From contig OX326959.1 of the NCBI GenBank assembly GCA_946800325.1, positions 49,234,784 through 49,298,783 of the forward strand: a DNA stretch of 64,000 nucleotides. The letters are read 5' to 3'. Shown here piece by piece: positions 22,401 through 36,731 of the stretch. Under the pieces are notes generated by a model. It was not told the DNA's origin. It did no database searches and saw nothing but the letters and a program-made list of their open reading frames with translations. The stretch comes from Luzula sylvatica (lineage: Eukaryota; Streptophyta; Magnoliopsida; Poales; Juncaceae). A program made the translations under genes and the position numbers. Positions within the stretch are counted from its first letter, which is position 1. Each line of letters begins with the position of its first letter.

Positions 22401-25400
22401 TCCAAAATAGTTCTCTAAAATGAGCAAAATACTTCATTTTTCATGTTTTTCTCAAAAAACTTCGTGATTGAAGACTAACACATACAAATTTCTATTTTTC
22501 CTATTTTTTGCAAAAAATCAAAAACTGAAGTCTAACACCTTCAAAAATATCAATTATCATTTTTTCTAAAAAAGACCAAAATAGTTCTCTAAAATGAGCA
22601 AAATACTTTATTTTTCATGTTTTTCTTAAAAAACTCCGGGATTGAAGACTAACAAATTTCTATTTTTCCTATTTTCTGCATAAAATCAAAAATTGAAGTC
22701 TAACACCTTCAAAAATATCAATTATAATTTTTTTCTAAAAGAGTCCAAAATAGTTCTCTAAAATGAGCAAAATACTTCATTTTTCATGTTTTTCTCAAAA
22801 AACTTCGTGATTGAAGACTAACACATACAAATTTCTATTTTGCTTATTTTTTGCAAAAAATCAAAAACTGAAGTCTAACATCTTCAAAAATATCAATTAT
22901 CATTTTTTCTAAAAAAGACCAAAATAGTTCTCTAAAATGAGCAAAATACTTCATTTTTCATGTTTTTCTTAAAAAACTCCGGGATTGAAGACTAACAAAT
23001 TTCTATTTTTCCTATTTTCTGCATAAAATCAAAAATTGAAGTCTAACACCTTCAAAAATATCAATTATCATTTTTTCTAAAAGAGTCCAAAATAGTTCTC
23101 TAAAATGAGCGAAATATTTCATTTTTCATGTTTTTCTAAAAAAACTTCGTGATTGAAGATTAACACATACAAATTTCTATTTTTCCTATTTTTTGCAAAA
23201 AATCACAAAATGAAGTCTAACACCTTCAAAAATATCAATTATCATTTTTTCTAAAAAAGGCCATAATAGTTCTCTAAAATGAGCAAAATACATAATTTTT
23301 CATGTTTTTCTCAAAAAATTCCGGGATTGAAGACTAACACATACAAATTTCTATTTTTCCTATTTTTTGCACAAAATCAAAAACTGAAGTCTAACACCTT
23401 CAAAAATATCAATTATCATTTTTTTCTAAAAAAGTGCAAAATAGTTCTCTAAAATGAGCAAAATACTTCATTTTTCATGTTTTTCTAAAAAAACTTCGTG
23501 ATTGAACACTAACACATACAAATTTCTATTGTGCCTATTTTTTGCAAAAAATCAAAAACTGAAGTCTAACACCTTCAAAAATATCAATTATCATTTTTTC
23601 TAAAAGAGTCCAAAATAGTTCTCTAAAATGAGCAAAATACTTCATTTTTCATGTTTTTCTCAAAATACTTCGTGATTGAAGACTAACACATACAAATTTC
23701 TATTTTTCCTATTTTTTGCAAAAAATCAAAAACTGAAGTCTAACACCTTCAAAAATATGAATTATCATTTTTTCTAAAAAAGACCAAAATAGTTCTCTAA
23801 AATGAGCAAAATACTTTATTTTTCATGTTTTTCTTAAAAAACTCCGGGATTGAAGACTAACAAATTTCTATTTTTCCTATTTTTTGCATAAAATCAAAAA
23901 CTGAAGTCTAACACCTTCAAAAATATCAATTATCATTTTTTTCTAAAAGAGTCCAAAATAGTTCTCTAAAATGAGCAAAATACTTCATTTTTCATGTTTT
24001 TCTCAAAAAACTTCGTGATTGAAGACTAACACATACAAATTTCAATTTTTCCAATTTTTTTCAAAAAATAAAAAACTGAAGTCTAACACCTTCAAAAATA
24101 TCAATTATCATTTTTTCTAAAATAGACCAAAATAGTTCTCTAAAATGAGCAAAACACTTCATTTTTCATGTTTTTCTCAAAAAACTCCGGGATTGAAGAC
24201 TAACACATACAAATTTCTATTTTTCCTATTTTTTGCATAAAATCAAAAACTGAAGTCTAAGACCTTCAAAAATATCAATTATCATTTTTTCTAAAAAGAC
24301 CAAAATAGTTCTCTAAAATGAGCAAAATACTTCATTTTTAATGTTTTTCTCAAAAAATTCCGTGATTGAAGACTAACACATACAAATTTCTATTTTTCCA
24401 ATTTTTTGCAAAAAATCAAAAATTGAAGTCTAACACCCTAAAAAATATCAATTATCATTTTTTCAAAAAAAGACCAAAATAGTTCTCTAAAATGAGAAAA
24501 ATACTTCATTTTTTATTTTTTTCTCAAAAAATTCCGTGATTGAAGACTAACACATACAAATTTCTATTTTTCCTATTTTTTGCAAAAAATCAAAAACTGA
24601 AGTCTAACACCTTCAAAAATATCAATTATCATTTTTTCTAAAAAAGACCAAAATAGTTCTCTAAAATGAGCAAAATACTTTATTTTTCATGTTTTTCTGA
24701 AAAAACTCCGGGATTGAAGACTAACAAATTTCTATTTTTCCTATTTTCTGCATAAAATCAAAAACTGAAGTCTAACACCTTCAAAAATATCAATTATTAT
24801 TTTTTTCTAAAAGAGTCCAAAATAGTTCTCTAAAATGAGCAAAATACTTCATTTTTCATGTTTTTCTCAAAAAACTTCGTGATTGAAGACTAACACATAC
24901 AAATTTCAATTTTTCCAATTTTTTTCAAAAAATAAAAAACTGAAGTCTAAGACCTTCAAAAATGTCAATTATCATTTTTTCTAAAAAAGACCAAAATAGT
25001 TCTCTAAAATGAGCAAAATACTTTATTTTTCATGTTTTTCTTAAAAAAATGCGGGATTGAAGACTAACAAATTTCTATTTTTCCTATTTTTTGCTTAAAA
25101 TAAAAAACTGAAGTCTAACACCTTCAAAAATATCAATTATCATTTTTTTCTAAAAGAGTCCAAAATAGTTCTCTAAAATGAGCAAAATACTTCATTTTTC
25201 ATGTTTTTCTCAAAAAACTTCGTGATTGAAGACTAACACATACAAATTTCTATTTTGCCTATTTTTTGCAAAAAATCAAAAACTGAAGTCTAACACCTTC
25301 AAAAATATCAATTATCATTTTTTCTAAAAGAGTCCAAAATAGTTCTCTAAAATGAGCAAAATACTTCATTTTTCATGTTTTTCTCAAAAAACTTCGTGAT

Positions 25401-26501
25401 TGAAGACTAACACATACAAATTTCAATTTTTCCAATTTTTTGCAAAATATAAAACACTGAAGTCTAACACCTTCCAAAATATCAATTATCATTTTTTCTA
25501 AAATAGACCAAAATAGTTCTCTAAAATGAGCAAAATACTTCATTTTTCATGTTTTTCTCAAAAAACTCCGTGATTGAAGACTAACACATACAAATTTCTA
25601 TTTTTCCTATTTTTTGCATAAAATCAAAAACTGAAGTCTAACACCTTCAAAAATATCAATTATCATTTTTTCTAAAATATACCAAAATAGTTCTCTAAAA
25701 TGAGCAAAATACTTCATTTTTCATGATTTTCTCAAAAAATTCCTTGATTGAAGACTAACTCATACAAATTTCAATTTTTCCAATTTTTTGCAAAAAATAA
25801 AAAACTGAAGTCTAACACCTTCAAAAATATCAATTATCATTTTTTCTAAAATAGACCAAAATAGTTCTCTAAAATGAGCAAAATACTTCATTTTTCATGT
25901 TTTTCTCAAAACACTCCGGGATTGAAGACTAACACATACAAATTTCTATTTTTCCTATTTTTATCATAAAATCAAAAACTGAAGTCTAACACCTTCAAAA
26001 ATATCAATTGTCATTTTTTCTAAAAAAGACCAAAATAGTTCTCTAAAATGAGCAAAATTCTTTATTTTTCATGTTTTTCTCAAAAAATTCCGTGATTGAA
26101 GACTAACACATACAAATTTCTATTTTTCCTATTTTTTGCATAAAATCAAAAACTTAAGTCTAACACCTTCAAAAATATCAATTATCATTTTTTCTAAAAG
26201 AGTCCAAAATAGTTCTCTAAAATGAGCGAAATATTTCATTTTTCATGTTTTTCTAAAAAAACTTCATGATTGAAGATGAACACATACAAATTTCTATTTT
26301 TCCTATTTTTTGCAAAAAATCACAAAATGAAGTCTAACACCTTCAAAAATATCAATTATCATTTTTTCTAAAAAAGGCCAAAATAGTTCTCTAAAATGAG
26401 CAAAATACATAATTTTTCATGTTTTTCTCAAAAAATTCCGGGATTGAAGACTAACACATACAAATTTCTATTTTTCCAATTTTTTGCACAAAATCAAAAA
26501 C
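19409..26501 (+). repeat. 7,093-bp tandem duplication, copy 1 (41 monomers)
   Basis: This block and the next abut exactly at a monomer edge. Markers at constant 7,093-bp offset are CTGAAAATAC (19,858/26,951), GTCAAAGACC (20,454/27,547), CTGAAAAAAC (20,896/27,989 and 24,698/31,791), ATGCGGG (21,249/28,342 and 25,051/32,144), GAGCAACATT (22,074/29,167) and GAGCG (23,107/30,200 and 26,224/33,317). The block itself holds a 3,802-bp-offset duplication of about 2.5 kb (about 19.25-21.7 kb against 23.05-25.5 kb), so four related segments lie in a row at 3,802, 3,291 and 3,802 bp spacing. Confidence 0.9.
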
Positions 26502-29500
26502 TGAAGTCTAACACCTTCAAAAATATCAATTATCATTTTTTCTAAAAAAGGCCAAAATAGTTCTCTAAAATGAGCAAAATACATAATTTTTCATGTTTTT
26601 CTCAAAAAATTCCGGGATTGAAGACTAACACATACAAATTTCTATTTTTCCTATTTTTTGCACAAAATCAAAAACTGAAGTCTAACACCTTCAAAAATAT
26701 CAATTATCATTTTTTTCTAAAAGAGTGCAAAATAGTTCTCTAAAATGAGCAAAATACTTCATTTTTCATGTTTTTCTAAAAAAACTTCGTGATTGAACAC
26801 TAACACATACAAATTTCTATTGTGCCTATTTTTTGCAAAAAATCAAAAACTGAAGTCTAACACCTTCAAAAATATCAATTATCATTTTTTCTAAAAGAGT
26901 CCAAAATAGTTCTCTAAAATGAGCAAAATACTTCATTTTTCATGTTTTTCTGAAAATACTTCGTGATTGAAGACTAACACATACAAATTTCTATTTTTCC
27001 TATTTTTTGCAAAAAATCAAAAACTGAAGTCTAACACCTTCAAAAATATGAATTATCATTTTTTCTAAAAAAGACCAAAATAGTTCTCTAAAATGAGCAA
27101 AATACTTTATTTTTCATGTTTTTCTTAAAAAACTCCGGGATTGAAGACTAACAAATTTCTATTTTTCCTATTTTTTGCATAAAATCAAAAACTGAAGTCT
27201 AACACCTTCAAAAATATCAATTATCATTTTTTTCTAAAAGAGTCCAAAATAGTTCTCTAAAATGAGCAAAATACTTCATTTTTCATGTTTTTCTCAAAAA
27301 ACTTCGTGATTGAAGTCTAACACATACAAATTTCAATTTTTCCAATTTTTTTCAAAAAATAAAAAACTGAAGTCTAACACCTTCAAAAATATCAATTATC
27401 ATTTTTTCTAAAATAGACCAAAATAGTTCTCTAAAATGAGCAAAACACTTCATTTTTCATGTTTTTCTCAAAAAACTCCGGGATTGAAGACTAACACATA
27501 CAAATTTCTATTTTTCCTATTTTTTGCATAAAATCAAAAACTGAAGTCAAAGACCTTCAAAAATCTCAATTATCATTTTTTCTAAAAAGACCAAAATAGT
27601 TCTCTAAAATGAGAAAAATACTTCATTTTTAATGTTTTTCTCAAAAAATTCCGTGATTGAAGACTAACACATACAAATTTCTATTTTTCCAATTTTTTGC
27701 AAAAAATCAAAAATTGAAGTCTAACACCCTAAAAAATATCAATTATCATTTTTTCAAAAAAAGACCAAAATAGTTCTCTAAAATGAGAAAAATACTTCAT
27801 TTTTTATTTTTATCTCAAAAAATTCCGTGATTGAAGACTAACACATACAAATTTCTATTTTTCCTATTTTTTGCAAAAAATCAAAAACTGAAGTCTAACA
27901 CCTTCAAAAATATCAATTATCATTTTTTCTAAAAAAGACCAAAATAGTTCTCTAAAATGAGCAAAATACTTTATTTTTCATGTTTTTCTGAAAAAACTCC
28001 GGGATTGAAGACTAACAAATTTCTATTTTTCCTATTTTCTGCATAAAATCAAAAACTGAAGTCTAACACCTTCAAAAATATCAATTATTATTTTTTTCTA
28101 AAAGAGTCCAAAATAGTTCTCTAAAATGAGCAAAATACTTCATTTTTCATGTTTTTCTCAAAAAACTTCGTGATTGAAGACTAACACATACAAATTTCAA
28201 TTTTTCCAATTTTTTTCAAAAAATAAAAAACTGAAGTCTAAGACCTTCAAAAATGTCAATTATCATTTTTTCTAAAAAAGACCAAAATAGTTCTCTAAAA
28301 TGAGCAAAATACTTTATTTTTCATGTTTTTCTTAAAAAAATGCGGGATTGAAGACTAACAAATTTCTATTTTTCCTATTTTTTGCTTAAAATCTAAAACT
28401 GAAGTCTAACACCTTCAAAAATATCAATTATCATTTTTTTCTAAAAGAGTCCAAAATAGTTCTCTAAAATGAGCAAAATACTTCATTTTTCATGTTTTTC
28501 TCAAAAAACTTCGTGATTGAAGACTAACACATACAAATTTCTATTTTGCCTATTTTTTGCAAAAAATCAAAAACTGAAGTCTAACACCTTCAAAAATAAC
28601 AATTATCATTTTTTCTAAAAGAGTCCAAAATAGTTCTCTAAAATTAGCAAAATACTTCATTTTTCATGTTTTTCTCAAAAAACTTCGTGATTGAAGACTA
28701 ACACATACAAATTTCAATTTTTCCAATTTTTTGCAAAATATAAAACACTGAAGTCTAACACCTTCCAAAATATCAATTATCATTTTTTCTAAAATAGACC
28801 AAAATAGTTCTCTAAAATGAGGAAAATACTTCATTTTTCATGTTTTTCTCAAAAAACTCCGTGATTGAAGACTAACACATACAAATTTCTATTTTTCCAA
28901 TTTTTTGCAAAAAATAAAAAACTGAAGTCTAACACCTTCAAAAATATCAATTATCATTTTTTCTAAAATAGACCAAAATAGTTCTCTAAAATGAGCAAAA
29001 TACTTCATTTTTCATGTTTTTCTCAAAACACTCCGGGATTGAAGACTAACACATACAAATTTCTATTTTTCCTATTTTTTGCATAAAATCAAAAACTGAA
29101 GTCTAACACCTTCAAAAATATCAATTATCATTTTTTCTAAAAAAGACCAAAATAGTTCTCTAAAATGAGCAACATTCTTCATTTTTCATGTTTTTCTCAA
29201 AAAATTCCGTGATTGAAGACTAACACATACAAATTTCTATTTTTCCTATTTTTTGCATAAAATCAAAAACTTAAGTCTAACACCTTCAAAAATATCAATT
29301 ATCATTTTTTCTAAAAGAGTGCAAAATAGTTCTCTAAAATGAGCAAAATACTTCATTTTTCATGTTTTTCTAAAAAAACTTCGTGATTGAACACTAACAC
29401 ATACAAATTTCTATTGTGCCTATTTTTTGCAAAAAATCAAAAACTGAAGTCTAACACCTTCAAAAATATCAATTATCATTTTTTCTAAAAGAGTCCAAAA

Positions 29501-32500
29501 TAGTTCTCTAAAATGAGCAAAATACTTCATTTTTCATGTTTTTCTCAAAAAACTTCGTGATTGAAGACTAACACATACAAATTTCTATTTTTCCTATTTA
29601 TTGCAAAAAATCAAAAACTGAAGTCTAACACCTTCAAAAATATCAATTATCATTTTTTCTAAAAAAGACCAAAATAGTTCTCTAAAATGAGCAAAATACT
29701 TTATTTTTCATGTTTTTCTTAAAAAACTCCGGGATTGAAGACTAACAAATTTCTATTTTTCCTATTTTCTGCATAAAATCAAAAATTGAAGTCTAACACC
29801 TTCAAAAATATCAATTATAATTTTTTTCTAAAAGAGTCCAAAATAGTTCTCTAAAATGAGCAAAATACTTCATTTTTCATGTTTTTCTCCAAAAACTTCG
29901 TGATTGAAGACTAACACATACAAATTTCTATTTTGCTTATTTTTTGCAAAAAATCAAAAACTGAAGTCTAACATCTTCAAAAATATCAATTATCATTTTT
30001 TCTAAAAAAGACCAAAATAGTTCTCTAAAATGAGCAAAATACTTCATTTTTCATGTTTTTCTTAAAAAACTCCGGGATTGAAGACTAACAAATTTCTATT
30101 TTTCCTATTTTCTGCATAAAATCAAAAATTGAAGTCTAACACCTTCAAAAATATCAATTATCATTTTTTCTAAAAGAGTCCAAAATAGTTCTCTAAAATG
30201 AGCGAAATATTTCATTTTTCATGTTTTTCTAAAAAAACTTCGTGATTGAAGATTAACACATACAAATTTCTATTTTTCCTATTTTTTGCAAAAAATCACA
30301 AAATGAAGTCTAACACCTTCAAAAATATCAATTATCATTTTTTCTAAAAAAGGCCATAATAGTTCTCTAAAATGAGCAAAATACATAATTTTTCATGTTT
30401 TTCTCAAAAAATTCCGGGATTGAAGACTAACACATACAAATTTCTATTTTTCCTATTTTTTGCACAAAATCAAAAACTGAAGTCTAACACCTTCAAAAAT
30501 ATCAATTATCATTTTTTTCTAAAAAAGTGCAAAATAGTTCTCTAAAATGAGCAAAATACTTCATTTTTCATGTTTTTCTAAAAAAACTTCGTGATTGAAC
30601 ACTAACACATACAAATTTCTATTGTGCCTATTTTTTGCAAAAAATCAAAAACTGAAGTCTAACACCTTCAAAAATATCAATTATCATTTTTTCTAAAAGA
30701 GTCCAAAATAGTTCTCTAAAATGAGCAAAATACTTCATTTTTCATGTTTTTCTCAAAATACTTCGTGATTGAAGACTAACACATACAAATTTCTATTTTT
30801 CCTATTTTTTGCAAAAAATCAAAAACTGAAGTCTAACACCTTCAAAAATATGAATTATCATTTTTTCTAAAAAAGACCAAAATAGTTCTCTAAAATGAGC
30901 AAAATACTTTATTTTTCATGTTTTTCTTAAAAAACTCCGGGATTGAAGACTAACAAATTTCTATTTTTCCTATTTTTTGCATAAAATCAAAAACTGAAGT
31001 CTAACACCTTCAAAAATATCAATTATCATTTTTTTCTAAAAGAGTCCAAAATAGTTCTCTAAAATGAGCAAAATACTTCATTTTTCATGTTTTTCTCAAA
31101 AAACTTCGTGATTGAAGACTAACACATACAAATTTCAATTTTTCCAATTTTTTTCAAAAAATAAAAAACTGAAGTCTAACACCTTCAAAAATATCAATTA
31201 TCATTTTTTCTAAAATAGACCAAAATAGTTCTCTAAAATGAGCAAAACACTTCATTTTTCATGTTTTTCTCAAAAAACTCCGGGATTGAAGACTAACACA
31301 TACAAATTTCTATTTTTCCTATTTTTTGCATAAAATCAAAAACTGAAGTCTAAGACCTTCAAAAATATCAATTATCATTTTTTCTAAAAAGACCAAAATA
31401 GTTCTCTAAAATGAGCAAAATACTTCATTTTTAATGTTTTTCTCAAAAAATTCCGTGATTGAAGACTAACACATACAAATTTCTATTTTTCCAATTTTTT
31501 GCAAAAAATCAAAAATTGAAGTCTAACACCCTAAAAAATATCAATTATCATTTTTTCAAAAAAAGACCAAAATAGTTCTCTAAAATGAGAAAAATACTTC
31601 ATTTTTTATTTTTTTCTCAAAAAATTCCGTGATTGAAGACTAACACATACAAATTTCTATTTTTCCTATTTTTTGCAAAAAATCAAAAACTGAAGTCTAA
31701 CACCTTCAAAAATATCAATTATCATTTTTTCTAAAAAAGACCAAAATAGTTCTCTAAAATGAGCAAAATACTTTATTTTTCATGTTTTTCTGAAAAAACT
31801 CCGGGATTGAAGACTAACAAATTTCTATTTTTCCTATTTTCTGCATAAAATCAAAAACTGAAGTCTAACACCTTCAAAAGTATCAATTATTATTTTTTTC
31901 TAAAAGAGTCCAAAATAGTTCTCTAAAATGAGCAAAATACTTCATTTTTCATGTTTTTCTCAAAAAACTTCGTGATTGAAGACTAACACATACAAATTTC
32001 AATTTTTCCAATTTTTTTCAAAAAATAAAAAACTGAAGTCTAAGACCTTCAAAAATGTCAATTATCATTTTTTCTAAAAAAGACCAAAATAGTTCTCTAA
32101 AATGAGCAAAATACTTTATTTTTCATGTTTTTCTTAAAAAAATGCGGGATTGAAGACTAACAAATTTCTATTTTTCCTATTTTTTGCTTAAAATCAAAAA
32201 CTGAAGTCTAACACCTTCAAAAATATCAATTATCATTTTTTTCTAAAAGAGTCCAAAATAGTTCTCTAAAATGAGCAAAATACTTCATTTTTCATGTTTT
32301 TCTCAAAAAACTTCGTGATTGAAGACTAACACATACAAATTTCTATTTTGCCTATTTTTTGCAAAAAATCAAAAACTGAAGTCTAACACCTTCAAAAATA
32401 TCAATTATCATTTTTTCTAAAAGAGTCCAAAATAGTTCTCTAAAATGAGCAAAATACTTCATTTTTCATGTTTTTCTCAAAAAACTTCGTGATTGAAGAC

Positions 32501-33594
32501 TAACACATACAAATTTCAATTTTTCCTATTTTTTGCAAAATATAAAACACTGAAGTCTAACACCTTCCAAAATATCAATTATCATTTTTTCTAAAATAGA
32601 CCAAAATAGTTCTCTAAAATGAGCAAAATACTTCATTTTTCATGTTTTTCTCAAAAAACTCCGTGATTGAAGACTAACACATACAAATTTCTATTTTTCC
32701 TATTTTTTGCATAAAATCAAAAACTGAAGTCTAACACCTTCAAAAATATCAATTATCATTTTTTCTAAAATATACCAAAATAGTTCTCTAAAATGAGCAA
32801 AATACTTCATTTTTCATGATTTTCTCAAAAAATTCCTTGATTGAAGACTAACTCATACAAATTTCAATTTTTCCAATTTTTTGCAAAAAATAAAAAACTG
32901 AAGTCTAACACCTTCAAAAATATCAATTATCATTTTTTCTAAAATAGACCAAAATAGTTCTCTAAAATGAGCAAAATACTTCATTTTTCATGTTTTTCTC
33001 AAAACACTCCGGGATTGAAGACTAACACATACAAATTTCTACTTTTCCTATTTTTATCATAAAATCAAAAACTGAAGTCTAACACCTTCAAAAATATCAA
33101 TTGTCATTTTTTCTAAAAAAGACCAAAATAGTTCTCTAAAATGAGCAAAATTCTTTATTTTTCATGTTTTTCTCAAAAAATTCCGTGATTGAAGACTAAC
33201 ACATACAAATTTCTATTTTTCCTATTTTTTGCATAAAATCAAAAACTTAAGTCTAACACCTTCAAAAATATCAATTATCATTTTTTCTAAAAGAGTCCAA
33301 AATAGTTCTCTAAAATGAGCGAAATATTTCATTTTTCATGTTTTTCTAAAAAAACTTCATGATTGAAGATGAACACATACAAATTTCTATTTTTCCTATT
33401 TTTTGCAAAAAATCACAAAATGAAGTCTAACACCTTCAAAAATATCAATTATCATTTTTTCTAAAAAAGGCCAAAATAGTTCTCTAAAATGAGCAAAATA
33501 CATAATTTTTCATGTTTTTCTCAAAAAATTCCGGGATTGAAGACTAACACATACAAATTTCTATTTTTCCAATTTTTTGCACAAAATCAAAAAC
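26502..33594 (+). repeat. 7,093-bp tandem duplication, copy 2 (41 monomers)
   Basis: This is the second copy. It opens with a GGCC/ACATAATT monomer directly after another GGCC/ACATAATT monomer that closes copy 1, which is the expected scar of unequal exchange. The closing monomers of both copies share CCAATTTTTTGCACA. Differences from copy 1 are sparse: AAATCTCAA near 27,563 against AAATATCAA; GATTGAAGTCTAAC near 27,311 against GATTGAAGACTAAC; TTTTTTGCAT near 29,076 against TTTTTATCAT; TATTTATTGC near 29,596 against TATTTTTTGC; CTACTTTTCC near 33,039 against CTATTTTTCC. That implies a young event. Confidence 0.9.
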
Positions 33595-33920
33595 TGAAGT
33601 CTAACACCTTCAAAAATATCAATTATCATTTTTTTCTAAAAGAGTGCAAAATAGTTCTCTAAAATGAGCAAAATACTTCATTTTTCATGTTTTTCTAAAA
33701 AAACTTCGTGATTGAACACTAACACATACAAATTTCTATTGTGCCTATTTTTTGCAAAAAATAAAAAACTGAAGTCTAACACCTTCAAAAATATCAATTA
33801 TCATTTTTTCTAAAAGAGTCCAAAATAGTTCTCTAAAATGAGCAAAATACTTCATTTTTCATGTTTTTCTCAAAAAACTTCGTGATTGAAGACTAACACA
33901 TACAAATTTCTATTTTTCCT

Positions 33921-36731
33921 ATTTTTTGCAAAAAATCAAAAACTGAAGTCTAACACCTTCAAAAATATCAATTATCATTTTTTCTAAAAAAGACCAAAAT
34001 AGTTCTCTAAAATGAGCAAAATACTTTATTTTTCATGTTTTTCTTAAAAAACTCCCGGATTGAAGACTAACAAATTTCTATTTTTCCTATTTTCTGCATA
34101 AAATCAAAAATTGAAGTCTAACACCTTCAAAAATATCAATTATCATTTTTTTCTAAAAGAGTCCAAAATAGTTCTCTAAAATGAGCAAAATACTTCATTT
34201 TTCATGTTTTTCTCAAAAAACTTCGTGATTGAAGACTAACACATACAAATTTCTATTTTGCCTATTTTTTGCAAAAAATCAAAAACTGAAGTCTAACATC
34301 TTCAAAAATATCAATTATCATTTTTTCTAAAAAAGACCAAAATAGTTCTCTAAAATGAGCAAAATACTTCATTTTTCATGTTTTTCTTAAAAAACTCCGG
34401 GATTGAAGACTAACAAATTTCTATTTTTCCTATTTTCTGCATAAAATCAAAAATTGAAGTCTAACACCTTCAAAAATATCAATTATCATTTTTTTCTAAA
34501 AGAGTCCAAAATAGTTCTCTAAAATGAGCAAAATACTTCATTTTTCATGTTTTTCTCAAAAAACTTCGTGATTGAACACTAACACATACAAATTTCTATT
34601 TTGCCTATTTTTTGCAAAAAATCAAAAACTGAAGTCTAACACCTTCAAAAATATCAATTATCATTTTTTCTAAAAGAGTCCAAAATAGTTCTCTAAAATG
34701 AGCAAAATACTTCATTTTTCATGTTTTTCTCAAAAAACTTCGTGATTGAAGACTAACACATACAAATTTCAATTTTTCCAATTTTTTGCAAAATATAAAA
34801 CACTGAAGTCTAACACCTTCCAAAATATCAATTATCATTTTTTCTAAAATAGACCAAAATAGTTCTCTAAAATGAGCAAAATACTTCATTTTTCATGTTT
34901 TTCTCAAAAAACTCCGTGATTGAAGACTAACACATACAAATTTCTATTTTTCCTATTTTTTGCATAAAATCAAAAACTGAAGTCTAACACCTTCAAAAAT
35001 ATCAATTATCATTTTTTCTAAAAAAGACCAAAATAGTTCTCTAAAATGAGCAAAATACTTCATTTTTCATGATTTTCTCAAAAAATTCCTTGATTGAAGA
35101 CTAACTCATACAAATTTCAATTTTTCCAATTTTTTGCAAAAAATAAAAAACTGAAGTCTAACACCTTCAAAAATATCAATTATCATTTTTTCTAAAATAG
35201 ACCAAAATAGTTCTCTAAAATGAGCAAAATACTTCATTTTTCATGTTTTTCTCAAAACACTCCGGGATTGAAGACTAACACATACAAATTTCTATTTTTC
35301 CTATTTTTATCATAAAATCTAAAACTGAAGTCGTCACCTTCAAAAATATCAATTATCATTTTTTCTAAAATAGACCAAAATAGTTCTCTAAAATGAGCAA
35401 AATACTTCATTTTTCATGTTTTTCTCAAAACACTCCGGGATTGAAGACTAACACTTACAAATTTCTATTTTGCCTATTTTTTGCAAAAAATAAAAAACTG
35501 AAATCTAACACGTTCAAAAATATCAATTATCATTTTTTCTAAAAAAGACCAAAATAGTTCTCTAAAATGAGCAAAATACTTAATTTTTCATGTTTTTCTT
35601 AAAAAACTCCGGGATTGAAGACTAACAAATTTCTATTTTTCCTATTTTCTGCATAAAATCAAAAATTGAAGTCTAACACCTTCAAAAATATCAATTATCA
35701 TTTTTTTCTAAAAGAGTCCAAAATAGTTCTCTAAAATGAGCAAAATACTTCATTTTTCATGTTTTTCTCAAAAAACTCAGTGATTGAAGACTAACACATA
35801 CAAATTTCTATTTTGCCTATTTTTTGAAAAAAATAAAAAACTGAAGTCTAACACCTTCAAAAATATCAATTATCATTTTTTCTAAAAAAGACCAAAATAG
35901 TTCTCTAAAATGAGCAAAATACTTTATTTTTCATGTTTTTCTTAAAAAACTCCGGGATTGAAGACTAACAAATTTCTATTTTTCCTATTTTCTGCATAAA
36001 ATCAAAAATTGAAGTCTAACACCTTCAAAAATATCAATTATCATTTTTTTCTAAAAGAGTCCAAAATAGTTCTCTAAAATGAGCAAAATACTTCATTTTT
36101 CATGTTTTTCTCAAAAAACTTCGTGATTGAAGACTAACACATACAAATTTCTATTTTGCCTATTTTTTGCAAAAAATCAAAAACTGAAGTCTAACACCTT
36201 CAAAAATATCAATTATCATTTTTTCTAAAAGAGTCCAAAATAGTTCTCTAAAATGAGCAAAATACTTCATTTTTCATGTTTTTCTCAAAAAACTTCGTGA
36301 TTGAAGACTAACACATACAAATTTCAATTTTTCCAATTTTTTGCAAAATATAAAACACTGAAGTCTAACACCTTCCAAAATATCAATTATCATTTTTTCT
36401 AAAATAGACCAAAATAGTTCTCTAAAATGAGCAAAATACTTCATTTTTCATGTTTTTCTCAAAAAACTCCGTGATTGAAGACTAACACATACAAATTTCT
36501 ATTTTTCCTATTTTTTGCATAAAATCAAAAACTGAAGTCTAACACCTTCAAAAATATCAATTATCATTTTTTCTAAAAAATACCAAAATAGTTCTCTAAA
36601 ATGAGCAAAATACTTCATTTTTCATGATTTTCTCAAAAAATTCCTTGATTGAAGACTAACTCATACAAATTTCAATTTTTCCAATTTTTTGCAAAAAATA
36701 AAAAACTGAAGTCTAACACCTTCAAAAATAT
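33921..36731 (+). repeat. Dispersed duplicate, 17,821-bp offset, copy 2
   Basis: This is the partner of 16,100-18,910. Just beyond its end an extra CCTTCC monomer is inserted (about 36.74-36.92 kb), after which the two regions continue to match at a 17,995-bp offset, one monomer more (GAGCG at 19,305/37,300). Confidence 0.65.
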
